A DNA stretch of 64,000 bases from DATLGB01 sp964242305 (GCA_964242305.1 CAXTBB010000016.1:1-64000), one strand, 5' to 3'; shown: positions 15,594 to 24,907, numbered from the stretch's first letter. Notes: generated by a model from the sequence alone, not told the origin. Made by a program: numbers and translations.

Positions 15594-18500
15594 GCACTCG
15601 TCCATCAGCGTGCGCATCAGGCCGAACCCGCGGCCGCGGTGCGGGCTGACCACGGGGTCCTTCCAGCGGCCGTCGTCGCGGATGACCATGCGGATCGTCC
15701 CCGGCGCTGGAGTGGCGAGGTCCAGCTCGACCTGGGTGGCACCAGAATGCTCGGCGGCGTTGGCGATCGCCTCGCCGGCGGCCAGCAGCACGTCGGCGGC
15801 GGGCAGCTCGGCGACGCCGAGGCCGGCGAGCCAGTCGCGCACGGCGTGACGGGCGACCGGGACCCACGCGATCGCGGCCGGGTAGGCGAGCCGCCGGGAG
15901 GTGAGCACGCCCGTGAAGCGCATGGCCACCAGCGCGACGTCGTCGGCGGGCCGGACCGACCCGGCGTCGGCGACGGCGTGGTCGAGCAGCGTCGACAGCG
16001 GGGCGCGCGCGTGCGCGGCAACCGTCCGCCGCACGCGCTCGAGCGCGGCGTCCATGTCCTCGCCCCGGCGCTCGGTGAGGCCGTCGGTGTAGAGGAGCAG
16101 CGTCGCGCCGGGCATCAGCCGGACCGTGTCCTCGGGGTACTGCGGCTCGGGGACGCAGCCCAGCGGGACGCCGCGACCGCCCCGCAGCAGCTCCGCGTCG
16201 CCCTCGGCGGTCACGTAGACCGGCCAGGGATGCCCGGCGCACGCGTACACGATCCGGCCGGCGGCGGGATCCAGCTTGGCCACCACGGCCGTCGCCGCCA
16301 TCGCCTCCGAAAGCGTGTCCGCGAAGGCCGAGAGCCGGGTCAGCAGCGCGCCGGGGTCGTCGCCCGTCAGGGCGAAGGCGCGCAGCGCGCTGCGCAGCTG
16401 GCCCATGGCGGCGGCGGCGGTGGCGCCACGGCCGACGACGTCCCCGACCGCCACCACCAGCGAGCCGTCGGCCAGCGGCACCGCCTCGTAGAAGTCGCCG
16501 CCCGCCTCGAGCCCGGCGGCGGGCAGGTAGCGCAGGTCGAGCTCGACGCCCTCGACGTCCGGCAGCGAGGCCGGGAGCAGCGATCGCTGCAGGGTCACCG
16601 AGACGCGGCGCTCGGCGTCGAACAGGCGCGCCCGCTCGAGCGCCTGCGCCGCCTGCGCGCTCAGCGCGGCGCCGAGCGCGAGGTCGTCCGCACCGAACGC
16701 GTTGGCGTGCTGGGCGGTCACCAGCAGGCCGCCGGCCACGCGGCCCGCGGTCATGAGCGGGAAGACGACCATCGACCCCAGCCCGGACGCGCGGAACCCC
16801 GGCGCCATGTCCGGGTAGGCGGCGTCCATGGCCTCCGTGTCGGGGAGGACGAGCAGGCGGCGGCGCCGGATGGCGTCGGCGACGGGGCGGCGGTCGTCGA
16901 TGTTGGCCGTCACGTAGCGGCTCATCTCCTCGTCGGTGAAGCCCTGCCAGCCGATGCAGTTGACCAGGCCCTCCTCCGCGTCGTAGAGCCACATGGTTCC
17001 GTGCTCGGCGCGCACGGCGGGGATGATCTCCGCGAGGGTGACCCGGGCGACGTCGGCGGGCGTGAGTGCGTCGGCCAGCGCGGCGGCGACCGCGTACTGG
17101 CGCTCGGTGCGCTCGCGCGCCCAGCGCTCGGCGTCGAACAGCCGGGCGTTGTCGACCGCGAGCCCGGCCCGGCGTGCCACCTCGGTCGCGAAGGCGCGGT
17201 CCTCCTCGGGGTCGCCCGGGTCGAGCAGGGCGAGGTCGACGGTGCCCAGGTCGCGGCCGCGGGCCAGCAGCGGCACCGTCTGCTGCGGCGGGGCGGTCCC
17301 CCGCGCGGCGACGCGCTCGAGCGCGCCGTCGGGCGTGCGCAGCCGGACGATCACGCTCGCGCACGGGTCAGGCACCAGCGTCTCGACGAGGACGCTCATG
17401 CGCGCCTCGGCGCTGCCCGGGGCGTCCAGCTGCGCGCCCAGCTCGGCGAACATCCGCGCCCGCTGCTCGGCGCGCTTGCGCGCGGTGATGTCGACCATGA
17501 ACTTGCCCAGCCAGCCGGTCCGGCCGGCCGCGTTGAGGACGGGGTAGTACGAGGTCAGCCAGGTCTTTCGGCCCCCCGCAACGGTGGCGCTGATCTCGAC
17601 GTCGACGATCGGCTCCCCCGTCTCGAGCACCCGGCGCAGCGGCGCCGCGTGTGCACTGCCGGGGAAGACCTCGTCCAGCGTGCGGCCGACGTGGTCGGCG
17701 GCGGGGAGACCGTGAGTCGCGGCGAGCGCGTCGTTGACCCGCACGTAGCGCAGGTCGGTGTCGAAGAGGGCGAACGCCTCCGGTGCGGTGGTGATGATCG
17801 CGTCGAGCACCGCCTGCGAGTCGCGCTCGGCACTGGACTGCTCGGCGCGCAGGAGAGCGGACACGCTCGCGCGCTCGAGGACGTCGAGGACGACGCGGTC
17901 CTCCGGGCCGACGGTCCGCCCGGTGGCGAGGCGCAGCGCGATCGACCCGAGGACCCGCCGCTCGTGGCGCAGCGGGAGCACGACCAGCGCGCCGGTGTCG
18001 TTCAGGGAGCGCCAGTAGGGGAGACCCGGGTAGCGCGCGTCGAGCTCATCGCCGGACAGGACGAGCGCGCTGCCGGTGCGCACCGCCTCCGCGGCCGGGA
18101 CGCCGAGGTCGACGGGGAAGCGCCAGCCGGTCCGGAGGTCGGGGTTGGGCGGTCCCTCGTAGCCGAGCACCTCCAGCTGATCGCCCTCGCGCAGGCACAC
18201 GGCCGCCGCGATCGCGCCGACCGCCTCGCGGCCCTTGGCGGCGATGACCTGTGCCGCCGCGTGGGCGGTCGTCACGTCGGCGAGCGCGTCCGTGAAGTCC
18301 TGCAGGCGGACCAGCCGCGCGTCGGCCGCCTTGCGCGCGGTGATGTCGGTGAGCACGCCGGTGAGGCGAAGCTCGGGCGTCGACTCGTCGACCTGGACGA
18401 TGTTGCGCAGCCACACCTCGCGGCCGTCGGCGGCGCGCGTGCGGTACTCGAAGTCACCCCGGCCGGTCCGGACGACGGCCAGGATCTCCGCGTTGACGCG

Positions 18501-18710
18501 ATCGCGGTCGTCGCGGTGGATGATGTCGAACCAGAAGTGGCTGTCGGCGGTCCAGCGCGCGGGGGCGTAGCCGAGCAGCGCCTCCGTGTGCTCGCTGACG
18601 AACGAGAAGGTGGCCTCGCCGGGGGCGCGGCCGGGCGTCGCCTCCCAGACGATCGCGCCGAGCCGGTCGACCAGCGATCGGTAGCGCAGGGACTCGTCGA
18701 GCGCGCTCAT
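15522..18710 (-). CDS. PAS/GAF sensor SpoIIE-type PP2C phosphatase with anti-sigma-like ATPase domain
   Basis: As assembled it is 1062 residues. In order: PAS (about 5-130), GAF (about 135-290), PAS (about 300-420), two GAF domains (about 430-690), SpoIIE/PP2C (about 700-920, with AGGDFYEAVPL and GDVVGRG metal-binding Asp motifs) and a HATPase_c/RsbW-like domain (about 930-1055, with GEAIANAAEHSG and RGRGFGLM). The last part (DILVRC to the stop at 15522) lies beside the scaffold gap and is probably false; the true protein should continue into the STAS domain. Such proteins control sigma factors by partner switching in response to bound ligands or redox signals. No transmembrane segments are seen. 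It is divergent from the GNAT gene at 18752. Confidence 0.88.
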   Translation of the reverse strand: MSALDESLRYRSLVDRLGAIVWEATPGRAPGEATFSFVSEHTEALLGYAPARWTADSHFWFDIIHRDDRDRVNAEILAVVRTGRGDFEYRTRAADGREVWLRNIVQVDESTPELRLTGVLTDITARKAADARLVRLQDFTDALADVTTAHAAAQVIAAKGREAVGAIAAAVCLREGDQLEVLGYEGPPNPDLRTGWRFPVDLGVPAAEAVRTGSALVLSGDELDARYPGLPYWRSLNDTGALVVLPLRHERRVLGSIALRLATGRTVGPEDRVVLDVLERASVSALLRAEQSSAERDSQAVLDAIITTAPEAFALFDTDLRYVRVNDALAATHGLPAADHVGRTLDEVFPGSAHAAPLRRVLETGEPIVDVEISATVAGGRKTWLTSYYPVLNAAGRTGWLGKFMVDITARKRAEQRARMFAELGAQLDAPGSAEARMSVLVETLVPDPCASVIVRLRTPDGALERVAARGTAPPQQTVPLLARGRDLGTVDLALLDPGDPEEDRAFATEVARRAGLAVDNARLFDAERWARERTERQYAVAAALADALTPADVARVTLAEIIPAVRAEHGTMWLYDAEEGLVNCIGWQGFTDEEMSRYVTANIDDRRPVADAIRRRRLLVLPDTEAMDAAYPDMAPGFRASGLGSMVVFPLMTAGRVAGGLLVTAQHANAFGADDLALGAALSAQAAQALERARLFDAERRVSVTLQRSLLPASLPDVEGVELDLRYLPAAGLEAGGDFYEAVPLADGSLVVAVGDVVGRGATAAAAMGQLRSALRAFALTGDDPGALLTRLSAFADTLSEAMAATAVVAKLDPAAGRIVYACAGHPWPVYVTAEGDAELLRGGRGVPLGCVPEPQYPEDTVRLMPGATLLLYTDGLTERRGEDMDAALERVRRTVAAHARAPLSTLLDHAVADAGSVRPADDVALVAMRFTGVLTSRRLAYPAAIAWVPVARHAVRDWLAGLGVAELPAADVLLAAGEAIANAAEHSGATQVELDLATPAPGTIRMVIRDDGRWKDPVVSPHRGRGFGLMRTLMDECTVQRSDGGTDILVRCQIADDEDV

Positions 18711-18751
18711 TGCGGCCTGGATTGTCCCATGCGGCGGTAGCGTGGCGCGGC

Positions 18752-19336
18752 GTGAAGATCGCCGGGCCGACGTTGACGCTCCGCTACGCCACGGAGGACG
18801 ATGCCGACGCTCTGTTCGGGCTGGGCGACGCGGAGGCGACGCAGTGGTTCTCGTGGGGTCCGTACACCGATCGCGCGCAACCTCTCGACTACATCGGCGG
18901 CTTGGCGGACAAGCGAGAGCGGGGGACGCTGCTGGACTTCCTCGCCGTCCATGGCGAGCACGGGCCGGTCGGCGTCACCGGCCTGTCGGAGTACGCCGCC
19001 CGCGACCGGCGCGCGACCGTGGGGACGTGGTTCGGGCGGGCGTTCTGGGGGACCGGCGTCAACGCGGAGTCCAAGGCGCTGATGGCCCATCTGGCCTTCG
19101 TCACCCTCGGCTTCCATCGCCTGACCGCGTGGGCGAACACGCGCAACGGTCGCTCGCAGACGTCGCTCGAGCGCCTCGGGTTCCGCCGCGAGGGGGTCCT
19201 GCGGGCCTACAACACGCACGCGTCCGGGATCCACGACGTCGTCGCCTTCGGCATGACGCGAGCGGACTGGGAGGCGTCGCCGCTGCACGACATCGAGGCG
19301 ACCGTGACCGGCGCGCCCCCCGCGATCTGGCTCTGA
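18752..19336 (+). CDS. GNAT acetyltransferase, RimJ/RimL-like
   Basis: The 194-residue protein starts at GTG 18752; the ATG at 18710 would overlap the divergent phosphatase start. It has the RimJ/L layout: LTLRYATEDDADAL at the N-terminus, a central GTWFGRAFWGTGVNAES acetyl-CoA loop and LTAWANTRNGRSQTSLERLG near the C-terminus. The family acetylates N-terminal amines or small molecules. The usual R/QxxGxG/A loop is partly altered (WGTGVNAE). The substrate is unknown, and it stands alone, converging on another GNAT gene. Confidence 0.85.
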   Translation: MKIAGPTLTLRYATEDDADALFGLGDAEATQWFSWGPYTDRAQPLDYIGGLADKRERGTLLDFLAVHGEHGPVGVTGLSEYAARDRRATVGTWFGRAFWGTGVNAESKALMAHLAFVTLGFHRLTAWANTRNGRSQTSLERLGFRREGVLRAYNTHASGIHDVVAFGMTRADWEASPLHDIEATVTGAPPAIWL

Positions 19337-19375
19337 GGTGAGGGCCCGTCGCCGGCGCCCCGAGCCAAGCCCCTT

Positions 19376-20122
19376 TCAGTCTCGGATGAGGTGCAGCATC
19401 TCATCAGTGACGGTGAAGCCCGCCCGCTCGTAGGCGGTCTGGGCGCCGCTGTCGCCCGGCGTCATGAAGGCGATCGCGACCCCGCCCGCGAAGGCGAGGC
19501 GCGCGAGCTCGGCGGTGAGCGCAGTGGCGATCCCGCGCCGCCGGAACCGCTCGCGGACGCCGATCCCGGCCAGCTCGGTGACGCCCGCGATGGCGGTCTG
19601 GCAGAGCCCGCCGCCGGCGACCTCGCCGTCCGCGTAGGCGATCACCGTGATCCGGCGTCCGAGCATGGGGATCATCGGCTCGATGTCGGCGGGGTTGTAC
19701 GGCTGACCGAAGGCCTCCGCCTGCGCGCGCACCAGCCCGTCGAGCTCCTCGCGCGTCGCGTCCGGCCCGAGCTGGTCGAGCGTGACCTTGTCCGGGAGCT
19801 CGACGTCGGCCAGCTCGTCCGGGGTGCAGCGCATCACGGGGGTGCGCAGCTCGACGGTGAAGCCCTGCGCGCACAGCGCGGCCTCGACGGCGGGCGCCTC
19901 GGCCGGCAGGTACTCCAGGCGCGGGACGCGACCGGCGCCCTCCATGATGGCGATCAGCTCCCCGACGGCCTCCTCGTCGGGCTCGGCGCCCGGTCGCGGG
20001 ATGGCGTAGTTGAGGTAGGGGTGGGCCGATCCCGGCTGGATGAAGACGTCGAACGCGCCCGTGGCGAGCAGCTGGTGGTCGTCGTAGATCACCGCCCGCA
20101 GGTAGCTCTGGATTCTATCCAT
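19376..20122 (-). CDS. GNAT acetyltransferase
   Basis: A 248-residue protein with the acetyl-CoA motif GIGVRERFRRRGIATAL (about residues 193-209) and a C-terminal beta strand MTPGDSGAQTAYERAGF typical of GNAT folds. The N-terminal 90 residues form a second, degenerate GNAT-like half. It is the last gene of an operon with the ABC exporter (ATPase, permease, GNAT), separated from the permease by a 51-bp spacer nearly identical in arrangement to the pstC-pstA spacer. The ATG lies in the right-hand arm of that element's hairpin. A link to antibiotic or peptide modification with export is possible but unproven. Confidence 0.85.
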   Translation of the reverse strand: MDRIQSYLRAVIYDDHQLLATGAFDVFIQPGSAHPYLNYAIPRPGAEPDEEAVGELIAIMEGAGRVPRLEYLPAEAPAVEAALCAQGFTVELRTPVMRCTPDELADVELPDKVTLDQLGPDATREELDGLVRAQAEAFGQPYNPADIEPMIPMLGRRITVIAYADGEVAGGGLCQTAIAGVTELAGIGVRERFRRRGIATALTAELARLAFAGGVAIAFMTPGDSGAQTAYERAGFTVTDEMLHLIRD

Positions 20123-20176
20123 ACCTACACCTTCCAGGAAGCAGGAACGGATTGTGTCGGTATGGACTCAAGCTCA
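20115..20176 (-). repeat. 62-bp TGA-to-ATG palindromic element, copy A
   Basis: Read on the minus strand it starts with the permease stop (TGAGCTTGAG) and ends just past the GNAT start (GGTATGGATAG). Its core is flanked by 12-bp inverted arms CCATACCGACAC and GTGTAGGTATGG. It matches copy B (37199-37260) at 47 of 62 positions and has the same 51-bp stop-to-start spacing. A GGAAG ribosome-site-like sequence lies 8 bases before ATG. Confidence 0.75.
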
Positions 20177-20974
20177 CGTGCGCTTCTGGTCCCAGCTGAA
20201 GCCGCGGACGGCGAGCACCGCGCCGGCGCCGCCCCAGACGGCCAGCATCAGCAGGGCGGTGACGTGGTCGCCCAGGCCCGTCCCCTTCACCATCGCCCCG
20301 CTGAGCCCGTCGATCAGGTGCTTGAGCGGCAGCGCGCCGGCGATCTCGTGCAGGAACGCGGGCGCGTCGGCCTCGTCGTAGACGACCCCGGAGATCATGA
20401 TCGTCGGGAGGAAGATCGCGTTCACGTACGCGGGCGCGGAGTCCACGTTGGGAATGACGTGGCTGAGCGCGACCCCGAGGGCGGCGAAGGTGGCGGCGCC
20501 GAGGACGACGAAGACCAGCAGCGCGGGGAGGTCGCGCGGCCAGCCGGTCCCGAAGACGAGCTTGCCGGCCACGGTGATGAGCGTCACCTGCAGGGCGGTG
20601 TTGGTGATGGCGTGGCCGGCGAGGGCGGTCAGGTAGGCCGAGGAGGGCAGCGGTGTCCCGCGCACGCGCTTGAGGACGCCCGTCTCGCGCAGCGTGGTCA
20701 GGTTCATGGCCAGCGCGGTGAAGGTCGTCGACATCACGCTCATCCCGGCGATCCCGGGCACGATCACGTCGAGGTCCTTCTGCTCCCCGGCGAAGATCGC
20801 GCCGAACATGGCCAGGAACAGCAGCGGGAGCAGGAAGTTGAAGAAGGCGGCACTCGGGTTGCGCCAGAACATGCGCCGCTCGAGGCGGTACTGGCGCCAG
20901 GCCAGGCCCGCCCAGGACGGCGCCTTGGCCGTCTGCGCGATCGGCCGGGCGGCGGGCAGCGCGTGGTCGCTCAC
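20174..20974 (-). CDS. ABC-2 type transporter permease
   Basis: A 266-residue integral membrane protein, starting at GTG 20974 in a 4-bp overlap with the ATPase gene. About six hydrophobic segments are visible (FFNFLLPLLFLAMFGAIF, the Met/Thr-rich MSVMSTTFTALAMNL, LPALLVFVVLGAATFAALGV, LPTIMISGVVY, LMLAVWGGAGAVLAV). The SGVVYDEADAPAFLHEIAGA-type loop before the last span is typical of DrrB-like daunorubicin-type exporters. It should pair with the ATPase upstream to export a hydrophobic compound; the substrate is unknown. The stop codon is the first base triplet of the 62-bp element. Confidence 0.9.
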   Translation of the reverse strand: MSDHALPAARPIAQTAKAPSWAGLAWRQYRLERRMFWRNPSAAFFNFLLPLLFLAMFGAIFAGEQKDLDVIVPGIAGMSVMSTTFTALAMNLTTLRETGVLKRVRGTPLPSSAYLTALAGHAITNTALQVTLITVAGKLVFGTGWPRDLPALLVFVVLGAATFAALGVALSHVIPNVDSAPAYVNAIFLPTIMISGVVYDEADAPAFLHEIAGALPLKHLIDGLSGAMVKGTGLGDHVTALLMLAVWGGAGAVLAVRGFSWDQKRT

Positions 20975-21873
20975 TCCGAGCCCCGGGGTGGCGAGGCCAG
21001 ATCGCTGGCGCCCTGGCCGGCCGAGCCGGGCCCCTTGGTCAATCCCAGGTAGACGTCCTCCAGGGACGGGCGGGTGACGGTCAGGTCGGTCAGCGTCTCC
21101 CCGCGCGCGAGGGCGGCGGCGGTCGCCTCGTGCAGCAGGCGGGTGGGGTCGTCGGTCTCGTGGACGACGGGCGCGCCGTCGGCCGTCCAGCTGACGCGGT
21201 AGCGCTGGGAGGCGCCCGGATCGAGGTCGCCCGGCGGGCCCTCGGCGAGGATCTGGCCGTCCTTGATGATCGCGACCCGGTCGGCGAGCGCCTGCGCCTC
21301 GTCGAGGTAGTGCGTGGTGAGCAGGACGGTCTTGCCGAGGTCGCGCAGTGAGCGCACGGTCTCCCACGCCGTGCGCCGCGCCTCGGGGTCGAAGCCGGTG
21401 GTGGGCTCATCGAGGAAGATCACCTCGGGGTCGCCGATCAGGGCGAGGGCGAAGTCCAGGCGGCGCTGCTGGCCGCCGCTGAGCGTGCGGGTGCGTTGGT
21501 CGGCCGCGTCCTGGAGGCCGACCACGGCGATCGTCGCGTCGACGTCGCGCGGCGCCGGGTACAGGCCGGCCCAGTGCTCGACGGATTCGCGCACGGTGAG
21601 GTGGCGATACATGCCGCAGCTCTGCAGGACGATGCCGACGCGCTCGCGCAGGTCGGCCGAGCGCTCGGCGGGGTCGAGGCCGAGGACGCGGACCTCGCCG
21701 GCGCTGCGATCGCGGTAGCCCTCCAGGATCTCCACCGTCGTCGTCTTGCCGGCGCCGTTGGGGCCGAGCAGCCCGAAGACCTCGCCGCGGGCGACGGCGA
21801 AGTCGATGCCGCGCACGGCCTCGTGCTCGCCGTAGGCCTTGCGCAGGCCGCTGACCTCGATGGCGGCGGTCAT
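20971..21873 (-). CDS. ABC transporter ATP-binding protein (DrrA-like)
   Basis: A 300-residue ATPase from ATG 21873. It has Walker A GPNGAGKTTT (about residues 39-48), Q-loop LQSCGMYRHLT, signature LSGGQQRRLD (about 138-147), Walker B VIFLDEPTTGFDP (about 158-170) and an H-loop TTHYLDEA. The C-terminal extension (about 220-300) is typical of ABC-2 exporter ATPases. It is coupled to the downstream permease by GTGA overlap and divergent from ppx with 16 bp between starts. An upstream in-frame start at 21975 lies within ppx and is less likely. Confidence 0.93.
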   Translation of the reverse strand: MTAAIEVSGLRKAYGEHEAVRGIDFAVARGEVFGLLGPNGAGKTTTVEILEGYRDRSAGEVRVLGLDPAERSADLRERVGIVLQSCGMYRHLTVRESVEHWAGLYPAPRDVDATIAVVGLQDAADQRTRTLSGGQQRRLDFALALIGDPEVIFLDEPTTGFDPEARRTAWETVRSLRDLGKTVLLTTHYLDEAQALADRVAIIKDGQILAEGPPGDLDPGASQRYRVSWTADGAPVVHETDDPTRLLHEATAAALARGETLTDLTVTRPSLEDVYLGLTKGPGSAGQGASDLASPPRGSE

Positions 21874-21889
21874 AGTCCCGTGTGAGGGT

Positions 21890-22804
21890 ATGCGCTGCGC
21901 TTGCGTCGACATCGGCTCCAACACCACCCGGGTGCTCGTCGCCGACGTGGGGGCGGACGGGGTGCGGGAGGTCACCTGCGAGAAGGCTTACACGCGACTG
22001 GGCGGCCTGCTGCTGCGCTCGGGCACCCTGCCCGAGGACGCGCTGGACTCGCTGGCGGACGTCGTCGCCCTCCAGGTCGCCGTGGCCCGCGCGCTGGGCG
22101 CCGAGCGCCTGCGCGTCGTCGCCACCGCCGCGATCCGGGCCGCCAGCAACGCGGACGCGCTCCGCGACGCCGTCCGCGCCCGCGCGGGCGTGGAGGTCGA
22201 CGTCCTCGAAGGCACCGAGGAGGCCCGCCTCGCCTTCCTGGGCGCCACACATAAAGGGGTCAGGTCCCGGCATCGGACAGATGTCACATGCCGGGACCCG
22301 ACACCTTTAGGAATCGCGGTGGTGGATGTCGGCGGTGGGTCGACGGAGCTGGCCGTGGGCACCCTGGACGGCGGCGTCGAGTGGTCCGTGTCGGTGCCCG
22401 TCGGGTCCTCGCTGCTGGCCGACGCGCACCTGCGCTCGGACCCCCCGACGGCGGCGGAGATGGCAGCGCTGCGCGCGGACGCCGAGCTGCTGCTGTCAGG
22501 GGCGCGGCCGCCGCGCGCCGACGTCGGGCTGGCCGTCGGCGGCAGTGCGACCTCCATGGCGCGGCTGCTGCCCGGCGCCGTCGACGCCGGCGCCGTGGCG
22601 GGCGCGCTGGCGCTCCTGACCACCGCGCCGAGCGCGACCGTCGCCCGCCGCCACGGTCTCGACCCCGAGCGCGTCCGGCTGCTCCCCGCCGGCCTCACCC
22701 TGCTCGGAACCGTCGCCGAACGCCTCGGCTGCCCGCTGCGGGTGGGGGACGGCGGCCTTCGCGAAGGCGTCTGCCTAGAGCTGACATTCACATCTGCGGG
22801 GTAG
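21890..22804 (+). CDS. ppx: Exopolyphosphatase / pppGpp phosphohydrolase family (Ppx/GppA)
   Basis: A 304-residue ASKHA-fold protein. It has the phosphate-1 loop CVDIGSNTTRVLVADV (about 5-20), a TAAIRAASNAD segment (about 79-89), LEGTEEARLAFLGA and phosphate-2 loop VVDVGGGSTELAVG (about 143-156). It should remove terminal phosphates from polyphosphate or pppGpp. The segment between FLGAT and GIAVVDVGG is replaced by about 19 residues encoded by a 58-bp palindromic element (22252-22309), keeping the frame. ppk follows 10 bp downstream, pairing synthesis and breakdown of polyphosphate. Confidence 0.9.
   Translation: MRCACVDIGSNTTRVLVADVGADGVREVTCEKAYTRLGGLLLRSGTLPEDALDSLADVVALQVAVARALGAERLRVVATAAIRAASNADALRDAVRARAGVEVDVLEGTEEARLAFLGATHKGVRSRHRTDVTCRDPTPLGIAVVDVGGGSTELAVGTLDGGVEWSVSVPVGSSLLADAHLRSDPPTAAEMAALRADAELLLSGARPPRADVGLAVGGSATSMARLLPGAVDAGAVAGALALLTTAPSATVARRHGLDPERVRLLPAGLTLLGTVAERLGCPLRVGDGGLREGVCLELTFTSAG
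22252..22309. repeat. 58-bp palindromic element inserted in frame in ppx
   Basis: Two 22-bp arms (22252-22273, beginning TAAAGGGGTC, and 22288-22309, ending ACACCTTTA) pair at 20 of 22 positions around a 14-base loop. They contain the words GGTCCCGGCAT and ATGCCGGGACC. It looks like a REP/RAYT-type mobile palindrome that has become protein-coding. Confidence 0.75.
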
Positions 22805-22814
22805 GGTCGCGAAC

Positions 22815-24884
22815 GTGGCCGACACCGTCACCTCGTCGCCCGACCTCTTCTTCAACCGCGAGCTGTCTTGGCTGGACTTCGACGATCGCGTCCTGCAGCT
22901 GGCCGAGGATCCGGAGACGCCGCTGCTCGAGCGGCTGAAGTTCTGCGCGATCTGGTCGACCAACCTGGACGAGTTCTTCATGGTCCGCGTGGCCGGCCTG
23001 CACGACATGGTCGACGCCGGGATCGACTCGCCGGGCAAGGACGGCCTCAACGCCGCCGACACCATCGAGCGCATCCGCACCGTCGTCGGCGCGCAGTTCG
23101 ACCGCGTCACCCGCTGCCTGCAGGACACGCTCATCCCCGAGCTGGCCGAGGCCGGGCTGCGCGTGGTCCGGCTCGCCGACGTCGAGGGTGACCACCGCCG
23201 TGACCTCGAGGAGCGCTTCCTCAAGCAGGTCTTCCCCGTTCTGACCCCGCTCGCCGTCGGGCTCGGCCGGCCGTTCCCGTACATCTCCAACCTGTCGCTC
23301 TCCCTCGCCGTGCGCGTGCGCGACCCCGTCACCGGTCAGGAGCTGCTGGCGCGCGTGAAGGTCCCCACGGAGATGCTGCCGCGCTTCATGCCGGTCAACG
23401 GCGGCTGCGAGTTCGTGCCCGTCGAGGACGTCATCGCCGCCAACCTCGACGAGCTCTTCGAGGGCATGGAGATCATCGAGTGGACGCTCTTCCGGGTCAC
23501 CCGCGACGCGGACTTCACCGTCGGCGACGAGGCCGACGACCTCCTCCAGGCGGTCGAGACCGAGCTGCGCCGGCGCCGCTTCGGCGAGGTCGTCCGGCTC
23601 GAGATCTCGGCCGGGACGAGCGACGAGATCCGCGCCCAGCTGGTCGAGGCGCTGGCGGTCGAGGCGGGCGACGTCTTCGAGATCGACGGCCTGATGGCGC
23701 TCGGCGACCTGTGGGGCCTCTACGGCGTCACCGGCCTCAGCGAGCTGCGCGACCCCGTCTGGCAGTCGGTCACCCAGCCGCGCCTGACCCCCGAGGAGGA
23801 CACCCCCCCGGACGTCATGGGCGCGATGCGCCGCGGCGACATCCTCGTCCACCACCCCTACGACTCGTTCACCAACTCGGTGCAGCGGCTGATCGAGCAG
23901 GCCGCGGAGGACGACCAGGTCCTCGCCATCAAGCTCACCGTGTACCGGACCAGCGACGACACGCCGCTCGTCCCCACCCTCATCCGCGCCTCCGAGCGGG
24001 GCAAGCAGGCGGTCTGCATGGTGGAGATCAAGGCCCGCTTCGACGAGCAGGCCAACGTGCGCTGGGCGCGCAAGCTCGAGGAGGCCGGCGTCCACGTCGT
24101 CTACGGGCTGCCCGCGCTCAAGACCCACGCGAAGTGCGTGCTGATCGTGCGCCGCGAGGGGGACGGCGTCCGCCACTACGTGCACGTCGGGACGGGCAAC
24201 TACCACGCCAAGACGGCCCGGCTCTACACGGACTTCGGCCTGTTCACCTGCGACCCCGAGATCGGCGCCGACGTCGCCGACATGTTCAACGGGCTGACCG
24301 GCTTCGCGCGCCAGCGCTCCTACCGCAAGGTGCTCGTCGCCCCGGCCTTCCTGCGCGAGGGCATCCTCGAGCAGATCGAGCAGACCGTGCAGGCGCACCG
24401 CGACGGCAAGCCGGCCCGGATCGCCATGAAGATGAACTCGCTGGTCGACGGCGCCTGCATCCGGGCGCTGTACGAGGCGTCGCAGGAGGGCGTCCCCGTC
24501 GACCTCAACGTGCGCGGGATCTGCTGCCTCAAGCCCGGTGTCGAGGGCGTCAGCGACAACATCCGCGTCGTCTCCGTCGTCGACCGCTTCCTCGAGCACT
24601 CCCGCATCTACGCCTTCCAGCGGGGGGACGACTGGTCGGTCTGGATCGGCTCCGCGGACCTGATGCCGCGCAACCTCGACACGCGTGTGGAGCTGCTCGC
24701 ACCGATCGCCGAGAAGGCCCTGCGCGACGACGTCCTCGACACCCTCGAGCGTTGCCTGGCCGACAACACCCACGCCTGGGACCTCGGGGCGGACGGGATC
24801 TGGGAGCGCCGCGAGGCGCCCGACGACGAGCGCCGCTCCGTCCAGCGCGAGCTGATGGCCGGGCACGCCGAGCACGCCACCTGA
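22815..24884 (+). CDS. ppk: Polyphosphate kinase 1
   Basis: The 689-residue enzyme begins FFNRELSWLDFDDRVLQLA and has HHPYDSFTNSVQRLI (about 350), LTVYRTSDDTP and the active-site region KTHAKCVLIVRR (about 435-446), which carries the phosphorylated His. HVGTGNYHAKTARLYTDFGL (about 457-476) follows. It makes long-chain polyphosphate from ATP reversibly. The start is GTG at 22815, directly after ppx, so ppx-ppk form an operon. Given the two pst loci and CHAD gene nearby, it belongs to a region rich in phosphate-storage functions. No PHO-box repeat is evident before ppx. Confidence 0.96.
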   Translation: MADTVTSSPDLFFNRELSWLDFDDRVLQLAEDPETPLLERLKFCAIWSTNLDEFFMVRVAGLHDMVDAGIDSPGKDGLNAADTIERIRTVVGAQFDRVTRCLQDTLIPELAEAGLRVVRLADVEGDHRRDLEERFLKQVFPVLTPLAVGLGRPFPYISNLSLSLAVRVRDPVTGQELLARVKVPTEMLPRFMPVNGGCEFVPVEDVIAANLDELFEGMEIIEWTLFRVTRDADFTVGDEADDLLQAVETELRRRRFGEVVRLEISAGTSDEIRAQLVEALAVEAGDVFEIDGLMALGDLWGLYGVTGLSELRDPVWQSVTQPRLTPEEDTPPDVMGAMRRGDILVHHPYDSFTNSVQRLIEQAAEDDQVLAIKLTVYRTSDDTPLVPTLIRASERGKQAVCMVEIKARFDEQANVRWARKLEEAGVHVVYGLPALKTHAKCVLIVRREGDGVRHYVHVGTGNYHAKTARLYTDFGLFTCDPEIGADVADMFNGLTGFARQRSYRKVLVAPAFLREGILEQIEQTVQAHRDGKPARIAMKMNSLVDGACIRALYEASQEGVPVDLNVRGICCLKPGVEGVSDNIRVVSVVDRFLEHSRIYAFQRGDDWSVWIGSADLMPRNLDTRVELLAPIAEKALRDDVLDTLERCLADNTHAWDLGADGIWERREAPDDERRSVQRELMAGHAEHAT

Positions 24885-24907
24885 GCCCTAGCGCTCCAGG
24901 GTGGCTC
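24883..24907 (+). terminator. Hairpin after ppk
   Basis: GAGCCCT (24883-24889) can pair with AGGG-T-GGCTC (24898-24907) with one bulge, starting at the ppk stop codon. No T-tract follows. It could terminate the ppx-ppk transcript. Confidence 0.35.

Noticed and set aside
15255..18740. Open plus-strand frame of more than 1100 codons
   Set aside because: It is the antisense of the PAS/GAF/SpoIIE gene, has composition typical of shadow frames, and crosses the N gap.
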